Of a stretch of 64,000 nucleotides of DNA, positions 1 to 11,987 are shown one piece after another (the stretch's first letter is position 1; each line of letters begins with the position of its first letter). Origin of the DNA: Planococcus halotolerans (GTDB taxonomy: Bacteria > Bacillota > Bacilli > Bacillales_A > Planococcaceae); contig NZ_QLZR01000011.1 of the NCBI RefSeq assembly GCF_003289955.1, positions 19,180 through 83,179 on the forward strand. The letters run 5' to 3'. Under the pieces are notes generated by a model. That model ran no database searches, was not told the DNA's origin, and worked only from the letters and a program-made list of their open reading frames with translations. The translations under genes and the position numbers were made by a program.

Positions 1-3437
<3,437 letters not shown>

Positions 3438-3450
3438 GGAGATATTTAAA

Positions 3451-4599
3451 ATGAAACGCTTTTGGTGGATCCCTGCCAGCATCTTGCTGCTAACCGCCTG
3501 TGTGCCGACGCAAACAAATGAAACAGAAGTGATTGGCACAGAGGAAGTGGAAACCGCAATTATTCCAAGCATGCAATTGGATGATCAGTTTTACCGGACC
3601 CTTTTGCCATATAAACAAAGTGCCACGCGAGGTAAAATCGTCAATCGCCTTAATTCCCGCTACGATATCGAAGAAGCGGAAAAAGGGCTGCTGCGTTTAT
3701 CGCAAAATCAATTTTCTCCTGACGATTATTATTTTCAGGAAGGCCAGAAGATAACAGATGAAGAAGTTTCTGCATGGCTGCGCCGTTACCATCCAGAAGA
3801 TAATCCGACCGGGTTGAATGCCGAAGACAAGCGTGCACCTTTATCTGAAGAAGAGCTGGAAGCTGGCGAAACCCGTGAGAATCCATCGCCGGAAATTCTG
3901 GCACACATTATCGAACAGAATTACCTGGTGAAAACCAATGAAGATACGATCCGACTCGGTGGTGTATCTGTGGGACTTGCCCTCAACTCCATTTATTACA
4001 GTGAGAATGATCAAGGGGTGTCCTATGAAGAAACGATTTCACAGGAACGATTGGAATCGGAAGGCAAACGGATGGCAGATGAAATTGTCAACCGGCTGCG
4101 CCAAAAAGAAGGAATGGCGGATATTCCGATCACCGTCGGCCTCTTCAAGCAAAAAAGCCGCAGTACAATTACTGCCGGCACATACTTCATTTACGGAGTT
4201 GCTCCGGGCGGTGAAAATTCAGTGGCCAAGTGGAATCCAATCAATGAAGAATTCGTGATTTTCCCTTCGAGCAATCCTGAAGAGAAGTATCGTGAAGTGG
4301 ATACGGTGTTCAAAAATTTCAAGCAGGACGTCGAAGAGTACTTTTCGAATTTCACAAGTGTCATCGGAACCGGCTTTTATCAAGGGGATTCGATCCGCAA
4401 ACTGCAAATTGAGATTCCGATCCAGTTTTACGGTTCATCGGAAGTCATCGGTTTTACACAGTATTTAACGGGACTTGTCATGAAGCATTTCCCCGAGAAT
4501 ATCCAGGTGGAAATCGACTTGAACTCGGTCAATGGAGCGGAAGCGCTGATATTGAGAAAAACCAATGAAACTGAACCGATTGTCCATATTTATGAATAA
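3451..4599 (+). CDS. camS: CamS-family lipoprotein
   Basis: A 382-residue protein with a short signal sequence and lipobox LLTAC, acylated cysteine at residue 17, so it should be anchored outside the cell membrane. The rest is hydrophilic and matches the CamS family (YerH in B. subtilis; the staphylococcal member is the precursor of the cAM373 sex-pheromone-like peptide released from its signal sequence). The cellular role of the mature protein is not established. The start has GAGGAGAT upstream and lies 13 bases after ligA, the conserved pcrA-ligA-camS order. A terminator follows. Family assignment is good; a pheromone function here would be speculation. Confidence 0.85.
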   Translation: MKRFWWIPASILLLTACVPTQTNETEVIGTEEVETAIIPSMQLDDQFYRTLLPYKQSATRGKIVNRLNSRYDIEEAEKGLLRLSQNQFSPDDYYFQEGQKITDEEVSAWLRRYHPEDNPTGLNAEDKRAPLSEEELEAGETRENPSPEILAHIIEQNYLVKTNEDTIRLGGVSVGLALNSIYYSENDQGVSYEETISQERLESEGKRMADEIVNRLRQKEGMADIPITVGLFKQKSRSTITAGTYFIYGVAPGGENSVAKWNPINEEFVIFPSSNPEEKYREVDTVFKNFKQDVEEYFSNFTSVIGTGFYQGDSIRKLQIEIPIQFYGSSEVIGFTQYLTGLVMKHFPENIQVEIDLNSVNGAEALILRKTNETEPIVHIYE

Positions 4600-4632
4600 A
4601 AAAAGTCTGCTCCTGATTTAACGGGCGGCTTA

Positions 4633-4672
4633 AGAGGCAGCCGGTGCGGCTGTCTCTATTCATTTTATTTTT
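4633..4672 (+). terminator. Rho-independent terminator after camS
   Basis: The hairpin AGAGGCAGCCG / CGGCTGTCTCT has an 11 bp stem with one G-T pair and a GTG loop. A T-rich stretch follows. It closes the pcrA-ligA-camS unit. Confidence 0.7.
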
Positions 4673-4795
4673 GTGTCTAGACTCCAGCGCCTAACTCTTC
4701 GGGATATAAGTCAAAACAGCTGCGTGGCAAAAAGCGCCACTACGCTGTTTCGCCTTATACCTGTCAGAGCTGACCAGGCGCTTCCGCTTTTCGAT
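4673..4795. repeat. Intergenic palindromic repeat, module A (copy 1)
   Basis: About 120 bases forming one long imperfect palindrome. Complementary segments nest in order: GCGCC (4687) with GGCGC (4777), CTCT with AGAG, ATATAAG with CTTATA, AACAGC with GCTGTT, and GTGGC with GCCAC. The outer edges (GTCTAGACTCCAGC and GGCGCTTCCGCTTTTC) recur at 8.1, 35.8 and 45.4 kb. No reading frame is present. This is the only copy here without the module B insertion. Confidence 0.75.
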
Positions 4796-4846
4796 TTAAA
4801 ATGATATGATATAGCGTATGTTTACTGATTCCGGAGGTGTAAGGAA

Positions 4847-5137
4847 ATGGCGAAAATGACAAAAGAAGAAGTGATCGAGGTTGCCCATTTGGCGCGTCTG
4901 GCGATTACTGATGAAGAAGCGATCCACTTTGCAGAACAATTAGAAGCCATCACAAATGCGATGGAGCTTCTAAATGAACTGGATACAGAGAATGTTGAAC
5001 CGACAACACACGTACTGCCGATGGTCAATGTATTGCGTGAAGATAAAGCGGAGGCAGGATTGCCGCGCGAAACGGTATTGAAAAATGTTAAAGAACACGA
5101 AGCGGGACAAGTAAAAGTTCCGACCATTCTGGAATAA
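4847..5137 (+). CDS. gatC: Aspartyl/glutamyl-tRNA amidotransferase subunit C
   Basis: 96 residues, the standard length of GatC, with family landmarks [16 protein letters not shown] and [14 protein letters not shown]. GatC stabilises the GatA-GatB complex, which converts Glu-tRNA(Gln) to Gln-tRNA(Gln) and, where needed, Asp-tRNA(Asn) to Asn-tRNA(Asn). The start follows GGAGGTGTAAGGAA. It opens the gatCAB operon, 17 bases before gatA. The repeat at 4.7 kb lies directly upstream, so the promoter must be inside or just after that repeat; ATATGATATA is a possible -10 region. Confidence 0.95.
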   Translation: MAKMTKEEVIEVAHLARLAITDEEAIHFAEQLEAITNAMELLNELDTENVEPTTHVLPMVNVLREDKAEAGLPRETVLKNVKEHEAGQVKVPTILE

Positions 5138-5154
5138 TAGCGAGGAGGGAAACC

Positions 5155-6624
5155 ATGAAATTCTACGATAAGACAGCTGCTGAATTACAGGAATTGATAC
5201 ATAGTAATGAAGCGACAATCACAGAAATAACAAAACAGACAATCGAACGCATCAACGAACTTGACCCGAAAGTCGATGCTTTTCTGGCAATGAATGAAGA
5301 AAAGGCGATGGCGGCGGCAAGTGAAATGGATACTGCACCAATGGAACAGCGCGGGCCATTATTCGGTTTGCCGATTGGTGTTAAAGACAATATCATGACA
5401 GAAGGCTTGGTAACAACAGCTTCAAGCCGTATCCTGGAAGGCTTCAATCCAATTTATAACGCGACTGTAGTTGAAAAGCTGCGTGCGGCAGGAATGGTGA
5501 TTGTCGGTAAGTTAAATATGGATGAATTCGCGATGGGCTCTTCAAACGAAAACTCCTATTATAAAAAGACCAGAAACCCGTGGAACCTGGATTATGTGCC
5601 AGGCGGTTCTTCAGGCGGCTCGACTGCAGCAGTAGCAGCAGGAGAAGTGCCGTTCACACTTGGTTCTGACACTGGCGGTTCCATCCGTCAGCCGGCTGCA
5701 TTCTGCGGCGTTGTCGGCATGAAACCGACATATGGCCGTGTATCGCGTTTCGGCTTAATCGCATTCGCTTCTTCATTGGATCAAATTGGTCCTGTGACAC
5801 GTAATGTAAAAGATAATGCATTATTATTGCAGGCAATTGCCGGGCATGATGAAAAGGACTCCACTTCAGCTGATGTCGAAGTACCTGACTTTGCGGCTGC
5901 TTTGACGGGCGATATCAACGGTCTCCGTATTGGCGTGCCAAAGGAATACTTCGCAGAGGGCGTCAGCGAATCTGCTAAAGCAGCGGTTTATGACGCACTT
6001 GAGGTATTGAAGGAAAAAGGCGCTACAGTGGAAGAGATTTCATTGCCGCATTCAAAATACGCACTTGCAACGTATTATTTACTGGCTTCATCTGAAGCTT
6101 CTTCCAACCTGTCCCGTTTCGACGGAATCCGTTACGGTTACCGCACGAATAAAGCGAGCAGCCTGCTGGATTTCTATATGAATACACGTGCAGAAGGTTT
6201 TGGCGATGAAGTGAAACGCCGGATCATGCTTGGGACTTATGCGTTAAGCTCAGGTTATTATGATGCTTATTATAAAAAAGCGCAGAAAGTGCGCACGCTG
6301 ATCAAAAAAGATTTTGACGATGCATTCAAGAACTACGATGTCATCATCTCACCGACAACTCCGACACCGGCATTTAAAATTGGTGAAATCATTGATGATC
6401 CATTGACAATGTATGCCAATGATATTCTGACGATACCGGTCAATCTTGCGGGTGTCCCGGCGATTTCTGTACCGTGCGGTTTTGAAGGCGATATGCCGCT
6501 TGGCCTGCAGATCATCGGCAATTATTTCGATGAGGAAACGGTTTATCGTGTAGCCGATGTTTTTGAGAAGGCGACAGATTTCCATAAAAAAACTCCTCAA
6601 TTATGGGAGGGAGCAGCACAATGA
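5155..6624 (+). CDS. gatA: Glutamyl-tRNA(Gln) amidotransferase subunit A
   Basis: A 489-residue amidase-signature enzyme. It shows the Ser-cisSer-Lys catalytic elements: lysine in PIGVKDNI (about 79), the glycine/serine loop GGSSGGS, and the nucleophile region [14 protein letters not shown]. It hydrolyses glutamine and passes ammonia to GatB. The start has GAGGAGGGAAACC upstream. Its last four bases overlap the gatB start (ATGA), which suggests translational coupling. A related but separate amidase lies at 14.9 kb. Confidence 0.97.
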   Translation: MKFYDKTAAELQELIHSNEATITEITKQTIERINELDPKVDAFLAMNEEKAMAAASEMDTAPMEQRGPLFGLPIGVKDNIMTEGLVTTASSRILEGFNPIYNATVVEKLRAAGMVIVGKLNMDEFAMGSSNENSYYKKTRNPWNLDYVPGGSSGGSTAAVAAGEVPFTLGSDTGGSIRQPAAFCGVVGMKPTYGRVSRFGLIAFASSLDQIGPVTRNVKDNALLLQAIAGHDEKDSTSADVEVPDFAAALTGDINGLRIGVPKEYFAEGVSESAKAAVYDALEVLKEKGATVEEISLPHSKYALATYYLLASSEASSNLSRFDGIRYGYRTNKASSLLDFYMNTRAEGFGDEVKRRIMLGTYALSSGYYDAYYKKAQKVRTLIKKDFDDAFKNYDVIISPTTPTPAFKIGEIIDDPLTMYANDILTIPVNLAGVPAISVPCGFEGDMPLGLQIIGNYFDEETVYRVADVFEKATDFHKKTPQLWEGAAQ

Positions 6625-8051
6625 ACTTTGAAACGATTATCGGGCTCGAAGTGCACGTAGAATTGAAAACCGATTCCAAAATGTTTTCACCATCTCCTGC
6701 ACATTTCGGAGCAGAACCGAACACGAATACAAACGCCATCGACCTTGGTTATCCTGGAGTCCTGCCGGTAGTCAATAAAACTGCGGTGGACTGGGCGATG
6801 AAAGCGGCACTTGCATTAAACTGTGAGATTACACGCCACACCAAATTCGATCGCAAGAATTATTTTTACCCGGATAACCCGAAAGCTTACCAGATTTCTC
6901 AATTTGATCAGCCGATCGGCGAACATGGCTGGATTGAAATCGAAGTGAACGGCGAGAAAAAACGGATTGGCATCACACGCCTTCATATGGAAGAAGACGC
7001 GGGTAAACTTACGCATACCGATAAAGGCTATTCGCTGGTCGATTATAACCGCCAGGGAACGCCATTGATCGAAATCGTTTCTGAACCGGATATCCGTACA
7101 CCGGAAGAAGCCTATGCTTATCTGGAAAAAATAAAAGCTATTATCCAATACACAGGTGTTTCCGATGTCCGCATGGAAGAAGGATCACTTCGCTGCGACG
7201 CGAATATTTCCCTGCGTCCTTATGGGCAGGAGCAATTCGGTACGAAAACGGAATTGAAAAACCTGAACTCGTTCAACTATGTCCGCAAAGGTATTGAACA
7301 TGAACAGATTCGCCAGGAACAGGTATTGCTGTCAGGCGGCATTATTCCGCAAGAAACTCGCCGTTACGACGAATCCACTGGTAAAACAATTCTGATGCGT
7401 GTTAAAGAAGGGTCTGACGATTACCGTTATTTCCCGGAACCGGACCTTGTGGATATTGTCATCGATGATGCTTGGATTGAACGCGTCCGCGCAGAAATTC
7501 CGGAACTGCCGGATGCGCGTAAAGCGCGCTACGTTTCAGAGCTGGGCATGTCTTCATATGATGCCATGGTGTTGACACTGGCAAAACCGATTTCCGACTT
7601 TTTCGAAGCTTCAGTTGAAGCCGGAGCAGACGCTAAACTGGTTTCCAACTGGCTGATGGGTGAAGTTTCCGCTTACTTGAACGCTGAGCAGAAAGAACTT
7701 GCAGACACGGCTTTGACCCCTGAAGGCTTGGCTGGAATGATTAAATTGATTGAAGATGGAACGATTTCATCTAAAATTGCCAAGAAAGTTTTCCGTGAAT
7801 TGATTGAAAAAGGCGGCGACGCCAATGATATCGTAAAAGCAAAAGGGCTTGTCCAAATTTCGGACGAGGGCGTTTTGCGTGAATATGTGACGAATACATT
7901 GGATGCCAACCCGCAATCAATCGAAGACTTCAAGAACGGCAAGGACCGGGCAATCGGCTTCCTGGTCGGTCAAATCATGAAAGCAACCAAAGGACAGGCG
8001 AACCCGCCATTATTAAATAAAATCCTTTTGGAAGAAATCAACAAACGATAA
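6621..8051 (+). CDS. gatB: Aspartyl/glutamyl-tRNA amidotransferase subunit B
   Basis: 476 residues counted from the ATG at 6621. It opens with [14 protein letters not shown], typical of GatB, and has the cradle-domain landmarks [20 protein letters not shown] and [17 protein letters not shown]. The YqeY-like tail domain that grips tRNA follows. It phosphorylates and amidates the mischarged glutamyl or aspartyl end of the tRNA. I chose 6621 over an upstream in-frame start at 6603 because GGGAGGGA sits 7-12 bases before it and the ATGA overlap with gatA is standard. A strong terminator follows. Confidence 0.96.
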   Translation: MNFETIIGLEVHVELKTDSKMFSPSPAHFGAEPNTNTNAIDLGYPGVLPVVNKTAVDWAMKAALALNCEITRHTKFDRKNYFYPDNPKAYQISQFDQPIGEHGWIEIEVNGEKKRIGITRLHMEEDAGKLTHTDKGYSLVDYNRQGTPLIEIVSEPDIRTPEEAYAYLEKIKAIIQYTGVSDVRMEEGSLRCDANISLRPYGQEQFGTKTELKNLNSFNYVRKGIEHEQIRQEQVLLSGGIIPQETRRYDESTGKTILMRVKEGSDDYRYFPEPDLVDIVIDDAWIERVRAEIPELPDARKARYVSELGMSSYDAMVLTLAKPISDFFEASVEAGADAKLVSNWLMGEVSAYLNAEQKELADTALTPEGLAGMIKLIEDGTISSKIAKKVFRELIEKGGDANDIVKAKGLVQISDEGVLREYVTNTLDANPQSIEDFKNGKDRAIGFLVGQIMKATKGQANPPLLNKILLEEINKR

Positions 8052-8058
8052 AATGATG

Positions 8059-8086
8059 GATGGCCCTTTAATGGGCCATCTTTTTT
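8059..8086 (+). terminator. Terminator of gatCAB
   Basis: GATGGCCC - TTTAAT - GGGCCATC followed by TTTTTTG; a perfect 8 bp GC-rich stem with a T-run. Confidence 0.9.
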
Positions 8087-8087
8087 G

Positions 8088-8326
8088 TGTCCAGACTCTA
8101 GCTGCCCAGCTCTTCGGGTCATAAGCCCGCCTAGCTCTACGGCAAGGAACGCCGCTCCGCTATTCTGTCTACCCCTTATTGCTCCTGTCTCTGCATCGCT
8201 TCGCTAGCTTCGAGACATGAAAGTGCGTTGCATCGCTGCGCTAGCTTCGTCGCAAAGAGATGTCCCAAATTCCATTTGGTCCATCTCTTGCCTTTCAGAG
8301 CTAAACGGGCGCTTGCGCTTTTCTTT
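8088..8326. repeat. Composite repeat: module A carrying module B
   Basis: The outer arms GTCCAGACTCTAGC / CCCAGCTCTTCGGG and TTTCAGAGCTAAACGGGCGC match the 4.7 kb repeat. Between them lies a different unit (about 8180-8290). It begins TTGCTCCTGTCTCTGCATCG, has a tandemly duplicated GCATCGCTKCGCTAGCTTCG segment, and ends GTCGCAAAG plus a hairpin (GAGATG...CATCTC). This unit recurs without module A at 16.4, 24.9 and 29.8 kb. It fills the 341-base gap between gatB and the next gene; no coding is seen. Confidence 0.75.
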
Positions 8327-8392
8327 AGGAAAGATATAATTTGATGGTTTTGATAAAGACAAGTAAACTGGATTTAAAGGAGATGTGATATC

Positions 8393-8953
8393 ATGACACT
8401 GGAACAGAACTATTTCGAAAACGCGATTACGCTTGAAAATTATATGTCCCAAATGGAATCCAACCAGGAAAAGTCTTATTCAATTTACGAGAAATTCACA
8501 ATGCCGGAAGATAAGGAATTTATCTCTTTATTAAAAGAGAAGAATCCACATATCCTTGTGATTACAGAAGACTGGTGCGGGGATGCCATGATGAATAATG
8601 CGATACTCCGTAAAATTGCGGATGCAGGAGACGTTGAAGTCCGCTGCGTTTACCGGGATGAAAACCTGGAATTGATGGACCGCTACTTGACGAATGGCGG
8701 ACGTTCCATTCCGAAATATATCATTTTATCGCAGGACGGAGAAGTGCTTGGAGACTGGGGGCCAAGATCTGAAAAGGTCCAGGAATTTGTGGATGGATTG
8801 AAAGCAAAATTGCCGGAAAAAGAAGATCCTCAATACGATCTGCATTTTAAAACGGTGATTGGCGAAATAACGGACGGCTTTGTATACAAAAGCGAGTTTT
8901 GGAACAGCGTCTATCAGGAATTAAAAGCAGTTTTGACCAAATCACTGACTTAA
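8393..8953 (+). CDS. Thioredoxin-fold family protein
   Basis: 186 residues, cytosolic (no signal or membrane segment). The region HILVITEDWCGDAMMNN followed by RSIPKYIILSQDGEVLGDWG is a thioredoxin fold with its conserved cis-proline. The active site is WCGD: Cys62 without the second cysteine of a CxxC pair, as in the thioredoxin-like family found in many Bacillales. It may act as a monothiol or peroxide/bacillithiol-linked protein; the substrate cannot be told. The start has AAAGGAG ten bases upstream. It stands alone between gatCAB and dgkB, with no clear terminator after it. Family call is good, function open. Confidence 0.8.
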   Translation: MTLEQNYFENAITLENYMSQMESNQEKSYSIYEKFTMPEDKEFISLLKEKNPHILVITEDWCGDAMMNNAILRKIADAGDVEVRCVYRDENLELMDRYLTNGGRSIPKYIILSQDGEVLGDWGPRSEKVQEFVDGLKAKLPEKEDPQYDLHFKTVIGEITDGFVYKSEFWNSVYQELKAVLTKSLT

Positions 8954-9035
8954 AGAGAAAACTTGCGGTAAAAGGAACTTTTAACTTTTTTTATTGTCTT
9001 ATTTTCTAGAGTAAGTGTAGAAAGGCTGAAATCTT

Positions 9036-9947
9036 ATGAAACGAGCACGCATTATTTACAACCCGACATCCGGCAGGGAGTTGTTCCGAAAGCATTTGCC
9101 GGAAGTACTCGAAAGAATGGAAATCGCGGGGTATGAAACGTCCTGCCATGCTACGACCTGTGAAGGAGATGCAACTGCAGCGGCGATTACAGCTGTTGAA
9201 AGAAAATTCGACCTGATAGTCGCTGTAGGCGGGGACGGTACGCTGAACGAAGTCGTATCCGGCGTTTCGAAATTTGAAAATCGCCCTAAAATAGGATTGA
9301 TCCCGATGGGGACGACTAATGACTTTGCGCGTGCCGTACATATTCCCCGTGATATCAATAAAGCTGTCGATATCATTATTCAAGGTGATTCGGTTCCAGT
9401 GGATGTCGGCATGATGAACGATCGTTATTTCATTAACATCGCCGGCGGCGGAAGAATGACTGAACTGACCTATGAAGTGCCGAGCAAGCTGAAAACGGTT
9501 CTTGGACAGATGGCTTATTACCTGAAAGGCATTGAAATGCTGCCATCCATCCGTTCATCCAACGTCCGTATCGAGTACGACGGAGAAGTTTTTGATGATA
9601 AAGCGATGATGTTCCTGATTGGTTTGACCAATTCGGTCGGCGGTTTTGAAAAGCTGGCGCCAGATGCCAGCATCAACGATGGGAAGTTCACTTTGCTGAT
9701 TTTGAAGGAAGTGAATATGGCGGAGTTTATCCGGTTGGCTTCACTTGCACTCCGTGGAGAGCATCTTTCCAATCCTCACGTCATCTATGCAAAAGCCAGC
9801 AGGATTTCAGTTTCTTCCGAGGAGCGTGTCATGTTGAATCTGGATGGAGAGTTTGGCGGAGTGCTGCCGGCCGTATTCCAGAACCTTGAAAAACATATCG
9901 AAGTACTGGTGCCGATCCATTCGCTTAACGAAAAAGATATCAAATAA
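9036..9947 (+). CDS. dgkB: Diacylglycerol kinase DgkB
   Basis: 303 residues of the DAGK catalytic family, starting RARIIYNPTSGRE and carrying the nucleotide loop VGGDGTLNEVV (GGDGT at 65-69) and IGLIPMGTTNDFARA. It is the soluble kinase that phosphorylates diacylglycerol released during lipoteichoic acid synthesis back to phosphatidic acid. B. subtilis dgkB (yerQ) has the same neighbourhood downstream of gatCAB and before yefA. The ATG is preceded by GAAAGG. It ends 54 bases from the convergent Nudix gene, with a shared terminator between them. Confidence 0.93.
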   Translation: MKRARIIYNPTSGRELFRKHLPEVLERMEIAGYETSCHATTCEGDATAAAITAVERKFDLIVAVGGDGTLNEVVSGVSKFENRPKIGLIPMGTTNDFARAVHIPRDINKAVDIIIQGDSVPVDVGMMNDRYFINIAGGGRMTELTYEVPSKLKTVLGQMAYYLKGIEMLPSIRSSNVRIEYDGEVFDDKAMMFLIGLTNSVGGFEKLAPDASINDGKFTLLILKEVNMAEFIRLASLALRGEHLSNPHVIYAKASRISVSSEERVMLNLDGEFGGVLPAVFQNLEKHIEVLVPIHSLNEKDIK

Positions 9948-9948
9948 A

Positions 9949-9985
9949 AGAAGCCTTGCAGCCGACAGACTGCAAGGCTTCTTTC
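9949..9985. terminator. Bidirectional terminator between dgkB and Nudix gene
   Basis: AGAAGCCTTGCAG - CCGACAGA - CTGCAAGGCTTCT with A and T stretches on the two sides. It can end transcripts from both converging genes. Confidence 0.9.
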
Positions 9986-10000
9986 TGTGTTTTCCCAGTT

Positions 10001-10429
10001 CTACAAAAGTTCGATCGCTTTGTCCTGCTCCATCGCAAGTTTCGGCAAATCATCCACCGGTTCCCAACGGAATAACAGAGTCATGCCGTTGTCACGCCCG
10101 TTGCTTTTGATAGTATGCTCCCATTCATCCACTTTTTCACCAGTATATTCGAAATGGAAGATGTTGCGTTCGTATACCTTATCCCGGTGCTCCGGATAAT
10201 AATTATACTTGTGGATTTTTCCTGCAAAATCCAATACATCGCGTGGCAGTCCCGTCTCTTCCTGAACTTCGCGGTAAAGTGCATCAATTAGCATTTCTCC
10301 ATCAGCGATTGAACCTCCGGGTACCTGAACACCGACTTCCGGTTCACCTTTGTACTCGAAAACCAGTAATTCGCGGTTTTCATCTGGGCCTCTTGTGATG
10401 TAGGCGAATACTTTTCTGCTTGTTTCCAT
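10001..10429 (-). CDS. Nudix hydrolase
   Basis: 142 residues from the ATG at 10429, with a complete Nudix box (GSIADGE, then REVQEETGL; residues about 39-61), so it should hydrolyse a nucleoside diphosphate linked to another group using Mg2+. The substrate is not evident. An in-frame GTG at 10438 is possible, but it overlaps the AGGGTGA ribosome site that is well placed for the ATG. It is a single gene, transcribed towards dgkB and divergent from the bd oxidase operon. Confidence 0.88.
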   Translation of the reverse strand: METSRKVFAYITRGPDENRELLVFEYKGEPEVGVQVPGGSIADGEMLIDALYREVQEETGLPRDVLDFAGKIHKYNYYPEHRDKVYERNIFHFEYTGEKVDEWEHTIKSNGRDNGMTLLFRWEPVDDLPKLAMEQDKAIELL

Positions 10430-10554
10430 ATAAATCACCCTTTTTTTATGTTCTTTATAGAATACTAAAAATTCTAATAAATTTCAAGTGATATTATCAA
10501 TTCTTGTCACAGCTTATTCAAAGTTTGGGGAAAATGTGCGGTTTTTGAATTCCT

Positions 10555-10589
10555 CTTAGGGGATTCAGCAGGTCTGCTTAGGGTACAAT
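10555..10589 (+). promoter_or_regulatory. Probable promoter and repeat operator of ythA operon
   Basis: Two identical CTTAGGG heptamers start 22 bases apart (10555 and 10577). The second abuts TACAAT (10584-10589), a plausible -10 box. Between them is the palindrome AGCAG-GT-CTGCT (10567-10578). No good -35 box is seen, which fits an activated promoter. The regulator is unknown. Confidence 0.4.
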
Positions 10590-10637
10590 AAATGTAGAAC
10601 TTACGGTGAACTATATTCCTTGGGAGGGATAAAGGAA

Positions 10638-11987
10638 ATGGGATTTGAAGATACAGCGTTATTAAGCCGTATCCTGACAATGATGACTCTTTCGTTCCAC
10701 ATTCTTTATGCAACAATCGGAGTCGGTGTGCCACTGATGATTTTGATCGCACAGTGGGTCGGGATCAAAAAGAAAGATGATCATTACATTCTGCTTGCCC
10801 GCAGATGGGCGAGAGGATTTGTTATAACAGTAGCAGTCGGGGTTGTGACAGGGACAGCAATCGGCTTGCAATTATCTCTGCTTTGGCCGAACTTTATGCA
10901 AATGGCGGGAAATGTGATTGCCTTGCCATTGTTTATGGAAGTATTCGCATTTTTCTTTGAAGCAATTTTTCTTGGTATTTACCTGTATACATGGGACCGT
11001 TTCGAAGATCAGCGAAAACATTTGCTGCTGCTGATTCCAGTGGCACTGGGAGCGGCCGCTTCCTCGGTCTTCATCACGATGGTCAACTCATTTATGAATG
11101 CGCCGCAAGGCTTCGATTTGGTGAATGGTGAATTGATCAATGTCAGCCCATTGCTGGCAATGCTAAGCCCGGCTGTGCCGACAAAAGTGGCGCATGTCAT
11201 GTCTACGGCTTTCATGACCAGCGCGTTTGTGTTGGCATCGATCGCCGCTCTCCGCATCTTACAGGGATCGACTCATGTATATCATAAAAAAGCCTTGTTG
11301 ATGACCATGAAACTCGGTCTTGTGTTTTCAATTGCAACAGCTCTAATCGGTGACTTTTCCGGTAAATACCTTGCCGAATACCAGCCTGAAAAACTGGCAG
11401 CTGCCGAATGGCATTTTGAAACAGAAGACGAAGCAAGGTTGATTCTTTTCGGTGTGCTTGACGGGCAGGAACCGAAGTACGCGATTGAAATCCCCTATGC
11501 ACTGAGCATACTGGCGCATGGTTTGCCTGATGCTGAAGTTACGGGGCTGAATGAGTTTCCTGAAGACGAAATTCCGCCGCTCTGGATACATTATCTGTTT
11601 GATACGATGGTGACAATCGGCATGTGGCTTGCATTCTTCTCCTTTGTCTATGTCGTAGCGGCATGGCGCAAATGGCCGATAATCACGAAGAGATGGTTCC
11701 GCTGGCTGACAGTGGCAACCGGACCGTTGGCGTTGATCGCAATCGAGGCCGGCTGGTGGTTTACGGAAGTCGGACGGCAGCCATGGATTCTGCGTGGTTA
11801 TATGAAAACAAGCGAGGCTGCTACTACAAGCGGCCAGGTCGATTTAATGATCATTCTGTTTGCAGGATTGTATTTCATACTGGGAATCGGAACCATCGTG
11901 GTGTTATCACGGATGTATAAACGTAATCCAGTAGAGAAAGAACTTGCACAAAGACAAAAGGCTGACAAAGGCGGTGATCCGGAATGA
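10638..11987 (+). CDS. ythA: Cytochrome bd-type quinol oxidase subunit I (YthA-like)
   Basis: 449 residues, about nine membrane helices, CydA family. The N-terminal helix holds the conserved histidine in LSFHILYATIG (haem ligand region), and GTAIGLQLSLLWPNF and FFEAIFLGIYLYTWDRF are family signatures. The short periplasmic Q-loop matches the short-loop YthA/Geobacillus type rather than the long E. coli type. It oxidises menaquinol and reduces O2. The ATG at 10638 has GGGAGGGATAAAGGA upstream; a TTG at 10620 overlaps that site. It overlaps ythB by 4 bases. No cydCD follows. Confidence 0.92.
   Translation: MGFEDTALLSRILTMMTLSFHILYATIGVGVPLMILIAQWVGIKKKDDHYILLARRWARGFVITVAVGVVTGTAIGLQLSLLWPNFMQMAGNVIALPLFMEVFAFFFEAIFLGIYLYTWDRFEDQRKHLLLLIPVALGAAASSVFITMVNSFMNAPQGFDLVNGELINVSPLLAMLSPAVPTKVAHVMSTAFMTSAFVLASIAALRILQGSTHVYHKKALLMTMKLGLVFSIATALIGDFSGKYLAEYQPEKLAAAEWHFETEDEARLILFGVLDGQEPKYAIEIPYALSILAHGLPDAEVTGLNEFPEDEIPPLWIHYLFDTMVTIGMWLAFFSFVYVVAAWRKWPIITKRWFRWLTVATGPLALIAIEAGWWFTEVGRQPWILRGYMKTSEAATTSGQVDLMIILFAGLYFILGIGTIVVLSRMYKRNPVEKELAQRQKADKGGDPE

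Noticed and set aside
8204..8452. An 82-codon minus-strand frame over the composite repeat and the start of the thioredoxin-fold gene
   Set aside because: Its sequence is the translated repeat (it shares the pattern with frames over the 45.4 kb copy); such frames follow repeat copies and do not represent a protein family.
10501..10530. Rex-type operator upstream of the bd oxidase (TTGTCACA)
   Set aside because: Only one half-site resembling TTGTGA/TCACAA is present and the second half is absent.
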